From Anaerobacillus alkaliphilus (GTDB lineage: Bacteria; Bacillota; Bacilli; Bacillales; Anaerobacillaceae): 64,000 nt of DNA. Both the position numbers and the translations under genes were made by a program. Each line of letters starts with the position of its first letter. Within the stretch, counting starts at the first letter, position 1. Shown here one piece after another: positions 56,077 to 63,970 of this stretch. Below the pieces are notes generated by a model. It was not told the origin of the DNA, did not search any database, and worked only from the letters and a program-made list of their open reading frames with translations. The DNA lies in assembly GCF_004116265.1 (NCBI RefSeq), contig NZ_QOUX01000030.1, positions 26,687-90,686 of the forward strand, written 5' to 3'.

Positions 56077-57090
56077 ATGGATAAATTCGATATTGGTTTA
56101 CATGAGACATATAAGTCAATTTTAGCTGAATACTTAGTAACTAATAGTGAACATTCTCTATATAAAGCTGGCAAGTTTTCTAGAGAGTTAATTAAGAATA
56201 ATATGTCGCCAGAGGATATGATAAATCTACATGTATCAGTTGTACAAACTCTAATTAAAAACCTTCCAAAAGAGGTTTCCGATACAAATGATTTACTCCT
56301 TGAAGTTATGGTGGGGTACGGACTTGCCTATCTTGAGCATCAAAGCCTTCGAGATAGACAAAAGCAAATAAATTCTGAATTTGCTGTTGCTGCTAAGATG
56401 CAAAAACAACTTTTGCCAATTGAAATTCCTGATCCGATAACCCTTGATGTAGGGATAAAAGCTGTTGCTGCAGGTCCGGTAAGCGGAGATTACTATCATT
56501 TACAGGAAGATGAAAACGGGTATTTAAGCATTGCGGTAGCTGATATTATTGGGAAAGGCATTCCTGCTGCTTTATGTATGTCAATGATTAAATATGGTTT
56601 AGATAGCTTACCTGAGCAGAGACTTCGGCCGGGGGCTCTTTTAGAAAATTTAAACAGAGTCATCGAACAGAATATTAGTACAAATATGTTTATAACGATG
56701 ATATACGGTTCATATGATTTACAGAACCACATCTTTCATTACGCTGGGGCTGGTCATGAGCCAGGTTTTTATTATCAGTCTGGTACAAATAACTTTCAAG
56801 ATTTAACGACAAAAGGTCTAGTTCTTGGATTAAAAAGAACAGCAAGATTTCAAGAGTATGAACTAAAGATAGAAGCTGGTGACTTTCTGGTTTTGCTCTC
56901 CGATGGTGTCACGGAATGCCGAACAGAAGATGGTTTTATTACTAGGGCTGAGGTAACAACTATAATAAAGAAATATCTTCATTTACCAGCTCAAAAAATT
57001 GTTGATAATGTTTATGATGAATTAGAAAAACTACAAGATTTTCAACTACAGGATGATTTTACACTAATGATTATTAGAAGAGAAGTTTAG
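56077..57090 (+). CDS. rsbU: Phosphatase RsbU
   Basis: 337 residues. N-terminal helical domain that binds RsbT (about 1-85), coiled linker, and PP2C-type SpoIIE phosphatase domain (about 110-335) with metal-binding Asp in GPVSGDYYHL, ADIIGKG and LSDGVTEC, and DDFTLMIIR at the end. It dephosphorylates RsbV. All motifs kept. GGAGGAG upstream. The sigma-B promoter for the next gene overlaps its last codons. Confidence 0.95.
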   Translation: MDKFDIGLHETYKSILAEYLVTNSEHSLYKAGKFSRELIKNNMSPEDMINLHVSVVQTLIKNLPKEVSDTNDLLLEVMVGYGLAYLEHQSLRDRQKQINSEFAVAAKMQKQLLPIEIPDPITLDVGIKAVAAGPVSGDYYHLQEDENGYLSIAVADIIGKGIPAALCMSMIKYGLDSLPEQRLRPGALLENLNRVIEQNISTNMFITMIYGSYDLQNHIFHYAGAGHEPGFYYQSGTNNFQDLTTKGLVLGLKRTARFQEYELKIEAGDFLVLLSDGVTECRTEDGFITRAEVTTIIKKYLHLPAQKIVDNVYDELEKLQDFQLQDDFTLMIIRREV

Positions 57091-57110
57091 AAACTTTCAA
57101 TTGGTGGTAT
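57085..57110 (+). promoter_or_regulatory. Internal sigma-B promoter before rsbV
   Basis: GTTTAG (57085-57090) and TGGTAT (57105-57110), 14 bases apart, close to the sigma-B consensus GTTTAA and GGGTAT. The position between rsbU and rsbV equals that of the autoregulatory promoter in B. subtilis. Confidence 0.75.
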
Positions 57111-57142
57111 ATAAACATTATTAATGTAAGGAGGGTAAATAA

Positions 57143-57475
57143 ATGAATTTAGAAATAAACCACATAGCAAAAGATGGAGAAGACTACCTATTATTAAATG
57201 GAGAAATTGATATTTACACTTCAGATAAACTGAAATATTCTTTATTACCTCTAACAGAAAAAAAGGGTAATAAGGTAACGGTTGATTTTTCTAATGTTAA
57301 TTATATAGATAGTACTGGTTTAGGGATTTTTATAGGTGCCTTAAAGGCAACCCATAAGTATGAAAGTTCGATTAAATTAGTAGGAATGATTGAAAGAGTT
57401 AGACGATTGTTTAATATAACTGGGCTAGATGAAGTTATAAACATCGAAGAAAGCGCGAGGGAGGAAGCAAAGTGA
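57143..57475 (+). CDS. rsbV: Anti-anti-sigma factor RsbV
   Basis: 110 residues, STAS fold. Phospho-Ser in NYIDSTGLGIF. Dephosphorylated RsbV binds RsbW and frees sigma-B. AAGGAGGG upstream. Its end overlaps the rsbW start by 4 bases. Confidence 0.96.
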   Translation: MNLEINHIAKDGEDYLLLNGEIDIYTSDKLKYSLLPLTEKKGNKVTVDFSNVNYIDSTGLGIFIGALKATHKYESSIKLVGMIERVRRLFNITGLDEVINIEESAREEAK

Positions 57476-57960
57476 ATCAAACATCCGATTTCTTAGAAAT
57501 GAAGGTTCCTGCAAAGCCTGAATATGTTGGTGTCGTTCGCCTAACGATCTCTGGAATCGCTAATCGGCTAGGGTATACCTACGATGATATTGAAGATATC
57601 AAAATTGCTGTAGCTGAAGCTTGTACAAACGTCGTTAATCATGCTTACAGAGATGGTGATGGTCAAATGACGATTGGTTGTGGTGTTTACCAAGACCGTT
57701 TAGAAATTATGGTAGCAGATCGAGGTAAGAGTTTTTCAGTCGATGAAATACAAGGGAGTTTAGGACCGGTTAGCGCGGATAAACCTATCTCGCAGCTTAA
57801 AGAGGGCGGACTTGGTTTATTTCTAATTGATACACTTATGGATAAAGTTGAAATTAGTAATGCTGCGGGTGTAATTATTATTATGACTAAGTTCCTACAC
57901 AGGGGTGAGGTGGAACAGAATGTCGGAAGGATTTCAGCAACATTCTCAGATCGACAGTAA
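57472..57960 (+). CDS. rsbW: Anti-sigma-B factor and kinase RsbW
   Basis: 162 residues, GHKL kinase: AVAEACTNVVNHAYRDG (N box), VADRGKSF (G1), EGGLGLFLIDTLMD (G2). It holds sigma-B inactive or phosphorylates RsbV. GTG start overlaps the rsbV stop (GTGA) and its 3' end overlaps sigB by 41 bases, so the three products are made in fixed proportion. Confidence 0.96.
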   Translation: MNQTSDFLEMKVPAKPEYVGVVRLTISGIANRLGYTYDDIEDIKIAVAEACTNVVNHAYRDGDGQMTIGCGVYQDRLEIMVADRGKSFSVDEIQGSLGPVSADKPISQLKEGGLGLFLIDTLMDKVEISNAAGVIIIMTKFLHRGEVEQNVGRISATFSDRQ

Positions 57961-58705
57961 CCTTTTAGAATTAATAAAAGAATACCAAACGAGTCAAACC
58001 GAAGAAGTGCAAACAGAACTAGTTAAAAGGTACGAATCGTTAGTTCATTCACTAGCTAAGAAGTTCTCTAAAGGTAGAGATTATGACGAGGACCTTATTC
58101 AGGTAGGGATGATCGGGTTATTAGGAGCATTACAAAGATTTGATTTATCGGTAGGGCGTAGCTTTGAGTCATTTGCTGTCCCTACGATTATTGGCGAGAT
58201 AAAAAGGTTTATAAGAGATAAAACGTGGAGTGTTCATGTCCCAAGAAGGATAAAAGAGCTGGGACCCAAAATAAAAAATGCCGTAGAAAAGTTAACCACA
58301 GAGTTACAACGTTCACCTAAAATTGCGGAAATTGCTAACTATTTAGATGTAACAGAAGAAGAAGTGTTAGAAACGATGGAAATGTCGAGAAGTTATCAAG
58401 CTCTTTCTGTAGATCGATCAATAGAAGCAGATCAAGAAGGAGGGGCTGTTACGTTACTAGATTTAGTGGGGGCTACAGATGTTGGTTTTGAAAAAACGGA
58501 TCAACAACTATTTATTGAAAAGGCCTTTTCGGTACTAGCTGAACGAGAGCAGCAAATATTATTTTGTACATTTTACGAAGGATTAAGCCAAAAAGAAACC
58601 GGTGAAAAGTTAGGAATATCGCAAATGCACGTATCTCGTCTACAACGACGTGCGATTGAAAAGTTGAAGGCTTCATTGCCTACGAAAGTCATGGAGATCT
58701 TATAG
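57920..58705 (+). CDS. sigB: General stress sigma factor SigB
   Basis: RNA polymerase sigma factor for the general stress response, 261 residues. Region 2 includes DEDLIQVGMIGLLGALQRFD (20) and FAVPTIIGEIKRFIRD; region 3 LTTELQRSPKIAEIANYL; region 4 SQKETGEKLGISQMHVSRLQ (20). ATG 57920 is chosen as GGTGAGGTGG ends 7 bases upstream; GTG 57905 lies within it. Confidence 0.97.
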   Translation: MSEGFQQHSQIDSNLLELIKEYQTSQTEEVQTELVKRYESLVHSLAKKFSKGRDYDEDLIQVGMIGLLGALQRFDLSVGRSFESFAVPTIIGEIKRFIRDKTWSVHVPRRIKELGPKIKNAVEKLTTELQRSPKIAEIANYLDVTEEEVLETMEMSRSYQALSVDRSIEADQEGGAVTLLDLVGATDVGFEKTDQQLFIEKAFSVLAEREQQILFCTFYEGLSQKETGEKLGISQMHVSRLQRRAIEKLKASLPTKVMEIL

Positions 58706-59311
58706 ATGGGGAACACGCAAACATTCAACAATGTAAAGCTTGGAGTATTTCAGTTAGCTAAAAACGATAGCTCGTTGAATGGAGATGCTTATTTTTGTAC
58801 GGAAAGTAATGATTATTTCATCTGTGCTGTAGCAGACGGACTAGGTAGCGGACTTTATGCCTATGAAGCTTCTAAAGTAGTGATGGATTATATTCGAAAA
58901 AATCACCATGAACAGTTACCCTATCTGATGGAAAATTGTAATCGATTAGTAGTAAATAAACGTGGAGTTGTTCTTTCGATTTTGAAAGTTGATTATATAA
59001 ATAAAGAAGTGCTATATAGCAACACCGGTAATATAACATGTAGTTTTTATTCTCCAGACGGATTGCTTACAAGAACAATACCTAAACGTGGCTTCCTTTC
59101 TGGGAGAAAAACTAGTTATCCGATACAACGTCTTCCGTATAAGCCAGGCCTAAGATTTATCATGTACACAGATGGAGTTGTACTTAAATCTAGCTGGCAA
59201 AGAGCTATTGCTAAGGAAAGCTGTGTTGGAGAAGTTATAAGTATTGTAAAAAAACTAGTTCCACAGCATGAAGATGATCTTACATTTTTGGTAGGAGATG
59301 TTTCGAGCTGA
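58706..59311 (+). CDS. rsbX: Phosphatase RsbX
   Basis: 201 residues, small PP2C-type phosphatase with AVADGLGSGLYAYEASKVV, NTGNITCSFY and EDDLTFLVGD. It dephosphorylates RsbS and RsbR to reset the stressosome. Its ATG directly follows the sigB stop. Last gene of the operon, followed by a terminator. Confidence 0.94.
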   Translation: MGNTQTFNNVKLGVFQLAKNDSSLNGDAYFCTESNDYFICAVADGLGSGLYAYEASKVVMDYIRKNHHEQLPYLMENCNRLVVNKRGVVLSILKVDYINKEVLYSNTGNITCSFYSPDGLLTRTIPKRGFLSGRKTSYPIQRLPYKPGLRFIMYTDGVVLKSSWQRAIAKESCVGEVISIVKKLVPQHEDDLTFLVGDVSS

Positions 59312-59335
59312 ATTAGTTATACTAGAAAGGGTACA

Positions 59336-59368
59336 GGGGCGGCTACTCAAGGCCGCCTTATTTATATT
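59336..59368 (+). terminator. Terminator of the sigma-B operon
   Basis: GGCGGC / GCCGCC hairpin with loop TACTCAAG, followed by TTATTTATATTTC. Confidence 0.8.
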
Positions 59369-59468
59369 TCATCCTAAATAAAGGAGTTAGCTCATATGTT
59401 TCCTTTATTTTCTTGATGGCTTTCTATAGAATAGATAAATATGACGAAAGAAAGTTGGTGCATAGGAT

Positions 59469-61643
59469 ATGGAAGAGAAAAAACAAAGTATGCTTCAATT
59501 ACTGATGAAAGAAACTTCATTTTCAAAGAAAGCGATTGAGAATGTAGTCTCGTTAATTGAAGAGGGAAACACAGTTCCATTTATAGCTCGTTATCGTAAG
59601 GAGTTAACTGGTTCACTTGATGAGGTGCAAATTAGGACAATCGTTGAAAGATGGACATACATAAATAATTTAGAAAATAGAAAAGAAGAAGTTATTCGCC
59701 TTATTCAAGAACAAGATAAATTAACAGAAGAACTTCAACAATCAATTGTAAAAGCTACGAAGCTTCAAGAAGTAGAAGATTTATATCGACCTTATAAACA
59801 GAAACGTCGAACAAGAGCAACTGTTGCAAAAGAAAAAGGCTTAGAACCTCTAGCTACATGGTTATTCACATTTCCAGCTCAAGGTAATGTTGAAGAGGTA
59901 GCTGCACAATATCTATCTGAAGAGAAGGAAGTACAAACAGTCGAAGACGCCCTTCAAGGAGCAAAAGACATTATTGCGGAATGGATTTCTGACGACCCTG
60001 AGATGCGTAAGCTAATTAGGCAGCTTACATTTAAAGAAGGAAGGCTCGTTTCAACTTCCAAAGATGTTGAAAAAGATGAAAAGGCTGTCTATGAAATGTA
60101 CTATGAGTATGAGGAGCAAGTTGGGAAAATCGTACCTCATCGAATTTTAGCATTAAATAGAGGAGAAAAAGAAGGGATAGTAAAAGTTGCTCTTACGACA
60201 CCGGTGGACAAAATACATGCAATTATTAATAAAAAGTACATAAAGTCAACACATTCGCCAGTCACTCCTTATGTTGAAGATGCGGTTGTTGATAGTTACA
60301 AACGCTTAATTGAGCCGTCAATTGAAAGAGAAATTCGTAAAGAGTTATCTGAAAAAGCAGAGGACCAAGCAATTCATATTTTTTCGGAGAACCTACGAAA
60401 TCTGTTGTTACAACCACCGTTAAAGGGAAGAATTGTATTAGGGGTAGACCCGGCCTTTCGAACAGGCTGTAAATTGGCTGTTGTAGATGATACTGGTAAG
60501 GTCCTACATATTTCAGTTATCTATCCGACACCACCGAAAAACGAAATTGAAAAAGGAACACAAATTGTTAAAGGACTAATAAAAGAGTTTGGAATTGAGG
60601 TCATAGCTGTTGGGAACGGAACTGCTTCTAGAGAAACAGAGCAATTTATTGCTAATGTTATTAAGGAAGTAGATAAAGAAGTTTACTACTTAATTGTAAA
60701 TGAAGCAGGAGCGAGTGTTTACTCTGCTTCCCCTCTTGGGCGTGAAGAGTTTCCTGAGTTACAAGTAGAAGAGCGTAGTGCAATTTCAATTGCGCGTAGA
60801 TTACAGGATCCGTTAGCTGAACTAGTGAAGATTGATCCAAAATCTGTAGGAGTCGGTCAATATCAACATGATGTGACACAAACAAAACTGAACGACTCGT
60901 TGACGTTTGTTGTCGAAACGGTAGTTAACCAAGTTGGGGTTAATGTAAATACAGCTTCGAGTTCTTTATTGCAATATGTTTCGGGGTTATCAAAGTCCGT
61001 TGCAAATAATATTGTAAAAAAACGAGAAGAGGAAGGTAAGTTTGTTAATCGTGGGCAGTTGAAGAAAATTCCTCGTCTAGGTGCCAAAACGTATGAACAA
61101 TGTATAGGGTTTTTACGTGTCATTGATGGAGAAGATCCATTGGATCAAACGGGTATTCACCCAGAAAGCTATAAAGAGACGAAGAAGTTATTAAAGCGTG
61201 TAGGTGCTACACCAGAACAAATTGGTTCACCTGAATTAAGTGAGAAGTTAAAACAAATAAATATAGATGAAATTGCTACGGAGCTAGAAATTGGTGTTCC
61301 GACCCTAAGGGATATTATTGACGCTCTTATACGTCCTCTTCGTGATCCGCGTGATGAGGTTCCGACACCATTATTGAAAAAAGATGTCTTGCAGCTTGAG
61401 GACTTACAAACTGGAATGGAATTACAAGGTACTATTCGAAACGTTGTCGACTTTGGTGCATTTGTAGATATTGGCGTAAAACAAGATGGCCTTGTTCATA
61501 TCTCCAAATTAACAAATCGTTTCGTGAAGCATCCGATGGAAGTAGTTTCTGTTGGTGACGTTGTAACAGTTTGGGTAGATTCTGTTGATATGAAAAAGCA
61601 GCGTGTCGCATTAACGATGTTGAAGCCAGAAAATCAAATGTAA
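59469..61643 (+). CDS. tex: Tex family RNA-binding transcription accessory protein
   Basis: 724 residues, full length (B. subtilis YdcI). N-terminal helical region with VPFIARYRKELTGSLDEVQ, YqgF-like nuclease fold (about 325-450, LGVDPAFRTGCKLAVVD), helix-hairpin-helix pair (about 490-620, NTASSSLLQYVSGLS, RGQLKKIPRLGAKTYEQ) and C-terminal S1 domain (about 645-715, GTIRNVVDFGAFVDIGVKQD, 20). Binds nucleic acid; the cellular role is transcription related. Own ribosome site is weak. Ends in a terminator shared with cmpA. Confidence 0.96.
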   Translation: MEEKKQSMLQLLMKETSFSKKAIENVVSLIEEGNTVPFIARYRKELTGSLDEVQIRTIVERWTYINNLENRKEEVIRLIQEQDKLTEELQQSIVKATKLQEVEDLYRPYKQKRRTRATVAKEKGLEPLATWLFTFPAQGNVEEVAAQYLSEEKEVQTVEDALQGAKDIIAEWISDDPEMRKLIRQLTFKEGRLVSTSKDVEKDEKAVYEMYYEYEEQVGKIVPHRILALNRGEKEGIVKVALTTPVDKIHAIINKKYIKSTHSPVTPYVEDAVVDSYKRLIEPSIEREIRKELSEKAEDQAIHIFSENLRNLLLQPPLKGRIVLGVDPAFRTGCKLAVVDDTGKVLHISVIYPTPPKNEIEKGTQIVKGLIKEFGIEVIAVGNGTASRETEQFIANVIKEVDKEVYYLIVNEAGASVYSASPLGREEFPELQVEERSAISIARRLQDPLAELVKIDPKSVGVGQYQHDVTQTKLNDSLTFVVETVVNQVGVNVNTASSSLLQYVSGLSKSVANNIVKKREEEGKFVNRGQLKKIPRLGAKTYEQCIGFLRVIDGEDPLDQTGIHPESYKETKKLLKRVGATPEQIGSPELSEKLKQINIDEIATELEIGVPTLRDIIDALIRPLRDPRDEVPTPLLKKDVLQLEDLQTGMELQGTIRNVVDFGAFVDIGVKQDGLVHISKLTNRFVKHPMEVVSVGDVVTVWVDSVDMKKQRVALTMLKPENQM

Positions 61644-61649
61644 ATAAGA

Positions 61650-61689
61650 AACAGAGCTTGAGATAAGACTCAAGCTCTGTTTTTATTTT
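61650..61689. terminator. Terminator of tex, overlapping the cmpA 3' end
   Basis: ACAGAGCTTGAG / CTCAAGCTCTGT followed by TTTTTATTTT. The right arm also carries the last codons and stop of cmpA on the other strand. Confidence 0.88.
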
Positions 61690-61810
61690 GCGTCTTTTCT
61701 GGTTCATACCTCCGATGGTAGTAGTACCAGCATTGGTTTAATAAACGAATTTGTTGACGGTTTTTTTCGAGGAATGCATTTTTAAGCTGCTTTTGAAGCC
61801 AGTCAGGCAC
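61670..61810 (-). CDS. cmpA: Cortex morphogenetic protein CmpA
   Basis: 46 residues. It begins MPDWLQKQLKNAFLEKN and has the hallmark LLNQCWYYYHRR; B. subtilis CmpA is about 37 residues and lies in the same place between ydcI (tex) and ydcK (sprT). It acts in the mother cell as a quality-control adaptor in spore cortex assembly, working with ClpXP to remove SpoIVA in defective spores. GTG start with AAGGGGG 8-9 bases upstream. The C-terminal extra residues EPEKTQNKNRA are encoded inside the tex terminator, so the tail may be a by-product of shared sequence. Confidence 0.88.
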   Translation of the reverse strand: MPDWLQKQLKNAFLEKNRQQIRLLNQCWYYYHRRYEPEKTQNKNRA

Positions 61811-61946
61811 CGGAAGTCCCCCTTCCTGTAAGTTATTAAAAGATGCTCCTACTATTTAAGTGTGGTAGTATGTATAGTATATGAATGGATGGTTGTCATT
61901 GTTGAAGGTTTTTTTTGAAAAATATTCAAAGGGGTTTGTGTGAAAG

Positions 61947-62414
61947 ATGAATGATCTAGAGCTTCAAAAATTAGTAGAAGATACCTCTTCGGAATTTTTC
62001 AAATGGCCATTTAAACATAGAGCTATTTTCAATCCAAGATTAAGAACAACGGGTGGTAGGTACCTATTAGGTTCTCATAATATTGAAATAAATCCGAAGC
62101 AGTTTGAACACTTTGGATTGGATGCCTTAATTGGAATCATTAAGCATGAGTTATGTCATTACCATTTACACCTACAAAAAAGAGGGTACCGTCATCAAGA
62201 TAAGGACTTTAAAGACTTGCTAGCTAAAGTAGATGGCTCGAAGTACTGTGGTGCGATCCCGGGAATGAGAAGGACAAGCCAGACTCTACACATCTATAGT
62301 TGTACTGACTGTGGTACTGTCTTTAACAGGAAAAGAGCAATAGATACAAAGAGATATGTTTGTGGGAAATGCAAAGGAAAAATAAGTAAGACAAAAACTT
62401 TTAAAAAAAGTTGA
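61947..62414 (+). CDS. SprT-like metalloprotease-family protein
   Basis: 155 residues (B. subtilis YdcK-like). Zinc-protease motif HELCHYH (HExxH) and a C-terminal zinc ribbon CTDC...CGKC. Related to SprT/Spartan proteins, but no bacterial role is established. Start ATG 61947 with GTGTGAAAG upstream, a modest site. It precedes the tRNA cluster, as in many bacilli. Confidence 0.9.
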   Translation: MNDLELQKLVEDTSSEFFKWPFKHRAIFNPRLRTTGGRYLLGSHNIEINPKQFEHFGLDALIGIIKHELCHYHLHLQKRGYRHQDKDFKDLLAKVDGSKYCGAIPGMRRTSQTLHIYSCTDCGTVFNRKRAIDTKRYVCGKCKGKISKTKTFKKS

Positions 62415-62500
62415 CTTATTCATTTTGAATATGTTAAATTATAAAAGTCGCTGAAACGAGCGAAGGCAATCGGAGCTTGTCGCTCAGAGAAAAAACAGTA

Positions 62501-62529
62501 TTGACAAAATGACGTAAACAAGTTAGACT
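62501..62529 (+). promoter_or_regulatory. Promoter of the tRNA cluster
   Basis: TTGACA (62501-62506) and TAGACT (62524-62529), 17 bases apart, 22 bases before tRNA-Asn. A GAGCGA / TCGCTC inverted repeat lies just before it (62457-62487 region). The short gap 62415-62500 has no gene. Confidence 0.8.
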
Positions 62530-62551
62530 TGTCTAAGTCACACGAAATTAT

Positions 62552-62626
62552 TCCGCAGTAGCTCAGTGGTAGAGCAATCGGCTGTTAACCGATTGGTCGT
62601 AGGTTCGAGTCCTACCTGCGGAGCCA
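62552..62626 (+). tRNA. tRNA-Asn (GTT)
   Basis: Acceptor TCCGCAG pairs with CTGCGGA; anticodon loop CTGTTAA gives GTT; GTTCGAGTC T-loop; CCA encoded. Confidence 0.97.
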
Positions 62627-62628
62627 AT

Positions 62629-62720
62629 GGAGAAGTACCCAAGTGGCTATAAGGGGCTCCCCTGCTAAGGGAGTAGGCTGCGAAAGCGGTGCGCGGGTTC
62701 GAATCCCGCCTTCTCCGCCA
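62629..62720 (+). tRNA. tRNA-Ser (GCT)
   Basis: 92 bases with the long variable arm of Ser tRNAs. Acceptor GGAGAAG / CTTCTCC; anticodon GCT in CTGCTAA; CCA encoded. Confidence 0.97.
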
Positions 62721-62732
62721 CTTTAACAAAAT

Positions 62733-62807
62733 GGCCCGTTGGTCAAGCGGTTAAGACACCGCCCTTTCACGGCGGTAACACGGGTTCGAATCCCGTACGG
62801 GTCACCA
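62733..62807 (+). tRNA. tRNA-Glu (TTC)
   Basis: Acceptor GGCCCGT / ACGGGTC, anticodon TTC in CTTTCAC, CCA encoded. Confidence 0.97.
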
Positions 62808-62825
62808 ACTAAAAGAATACTATTT

Positions 62826-62901
62826 GGAGGATTAGCTCAGCTGGGAGAGCACCTGCCTTACAAGCAGGGGGTCGGCGGTTCGAACCCGTCATCCTCCACC
62901 A
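62826..62901 (+). tRNA. tRNA-Val (TAC)
   Basis: Acceptor GGAGGAT / ATCCTCC, anticodon TAC in CTTACAA, CCA encoded. Confidence 0.97.
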
Positions 62902-62909
62902 AATAATAT

Positions 62910-62985
62910 GGACCCGTGGTGTAGCGGTTAACATGCCTGCCTGTCACGCAGGAGATCGCCGGTTCGATCCCGGTCGGGTCCGCCA
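62910..62985 (+). tRNA. tRNA-Asp (GTC)
   Basis: Acceptor GGACCCG / CGGGTCC, anticodon GTC in CTGTCAC, CCA encoded. Confidence 0.97.
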
Positions 62986-63005
62986 TCTTTATAAAAATAA
63001 AAAAT

Positions 63006-63089
63006 GCGGGTGTGGCGGAATTGGCAGACGCGCTAGACTTAGGATCTAGTGTCTTTGACGTGGGGGTTCGAGTCCCTTCACCCGCACCA
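63006..63089 (+). tRNA. tRNA-Leu (TAG)
   Basis: Acceptor GCGGGTG / CACCCGC, anticodon TAG in CTTAGGA, long variable arm, CCA encoded. Confidence 0.96.
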
Positions 63090-63133
63090 TTTTTTATTTT
63101 CTAGAAGAACTTCATTGTCTACTGTTTATATAT

Positions 63134-63216
63134 GCGGTCGTGGCGGAATGGCAGACGCGCTAGCTTGAGGGGCTAGTGGGGGTATCCTCGTGGAGGTTCG
63201 AGTCCTCTCGACCGCA
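63134..63216 (+). tRNA. tRNA-Leu (GAG), no encoded CCA
   Basis: Acceptor GCGGTCG / CGACCGC, anticodon stem CTAGC/GCTAG with loop TTGAGGG (GAG), long variable arm. After the discriminator A the sequence is TTGA rather than CCA, unlike the other tRNAs here, so CCA must be added enzymatically. Confidence 0.95.
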
Positions 63217-63406
63217 TTGAAATATTACAACATGCGCCCTTAGCTCAGCAACGAGCAAAGCGTCGTTGAATAAGCTGCGAGTTGTTTCGACGCATCAGCT
63301 TCGAAGCGGAACTAGTAGAGGAAGAAACAGGATCTACGAAGCGATACATCGTCCGTAACCCTCATGAAAGACTTCATTGAAATACAACATGCGCCCTTAG
63401 CTCAGC
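63215..63406 (+). repeat. Direct repeat bracketing a duplicated tRNA-Arg 5' end
   Basis: CATTGAAATATTACAACATG plus GCGCCCTTAGCTCAGC at 63215-63249 recurs at 63375-63406 with three bases fewer. The 125 bases between are richer in GC than the other spacers and contain GCGTCG / CGACGC. The second copy leads into the intact tRNA-Arg. Confidence 0.8.
63234..63249 (+). pseudogene. tRNA-Arg 5' fragment
   Basis: GCGCCCTTAGCTCAGC is identical to the first 16 bases of the complete tRNA-Arg at 63391, but the rest of the gene is missing and other sequence follows. Confidence 0.85.
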
Positions 63407-63467
63407 TGGATAGAGTGTTTGACTACGAATCAAAAGGTCGGGAGTTCGAATCTCTCAGGGCGCACCA
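63391..63467 (+). tRNA. tRNA-Arg (ACG)
   Basis: Acceptor GCGCCCT / AGGGCGC, anticodon ACG in CTACGAA (inosine-type tRNA), CCA encoded. Confidence 0.97.
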
Positions 63468-63552
63468 TTGCTACAACGTCGAGTACGCTTCTTAGCAGCA
63501 ATGCGACGAGGACCAACTGGACCGCAGGAGCAAATATATTAATAAATTATCT

Positions 63553-63629
63553 CGGGAAGTGGCTCAGCTTGGTAGAGCACCTGGTTTGGGACCAGGGGGT
63601 CGCAGGTTCAAATCCTGTCTTCCCGACCA
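63553..63629 (+). tRNA. tRNA-Pro (TGG)
   Basis: Acceptor CGGGAAG / CTTCCCG, anticodon TGG in TTTGGGA, CCA encoded. Confidence 0.97.
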
Positions 63630-63638
63630 TTGTTTTAT

Positions 63639-63712
63639 GCGGGTGTAGTTTAGTGGTAAAACCTCAGCCTTCCAAGCTGATGTTGTGAGTTCGATTCTCA
63701 TCACCCGCTCCA
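63639..63712 (+). tRNA. tRNA-Gly (TCC)
   Basis: Acceptor GCGGGTG / CACCCGC, anticodon TCC in CTTCCAA, CCA encoded. Confidence 0.97.
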
Positions 63713-63716
63713 ATTT

Positions 63717-63793
<77 letters not shown>

Positions 63794-63815
63794 TATTATC
63801 GAAAAAAAGAAAGTG

Positions 63816-63844
63816 TTGACACATTCTTGTAACGGTGGTATGAT
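63816..63844 (+). promoter_or_regulatory. rRNA operon promoter
   Basis: TTGACA (63816-63821) and TATGAT (63839-63844) with 17-base spacing, about 125 bases before the 16S start. It lies after tRNA-Ile, so the rRNA operon can be read from here as well as from the tRNA promoter. Confidence 0.85.
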
Positions 63845-63878
63845 AATGAAGTTGCTGTTTGAGACAGCGATACAAATT

Positions 63879-63888
63879 GTTCTTTGAA
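63879..63888 (+). promoter_or_regulatory. boxA-like antitermination signal in the rRNA leader
   Basis: TGTTCTTTGA followed by AAACTGAAC, the usual boxA-type sequence of Bacillus rRNA leaders, which recruits the Nus factors. Confidence 0.75.
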
Positions 63889-63970
63889 AACTGAACACAC
63901 AGCCAAGCGAATTAAAGAGATAGTAAATATCTCGTCAATGAATTATTATTTTTGAGCTATATCAAACACT

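Noticed and set aside
62538..62729. Minus-strand open frame over tRNA-Asn and tRNA-Ser
   Set aside because: It is the antisense of tRNA genes, a well-known false protein family; the plus strand holds perfect tRNAs.
63419..63688. Plus-strand 89-aa frame over tRNA-Arg to tRNA-Gly
   Set aside because: It runs through three tRNA genes and has no ribosome site.
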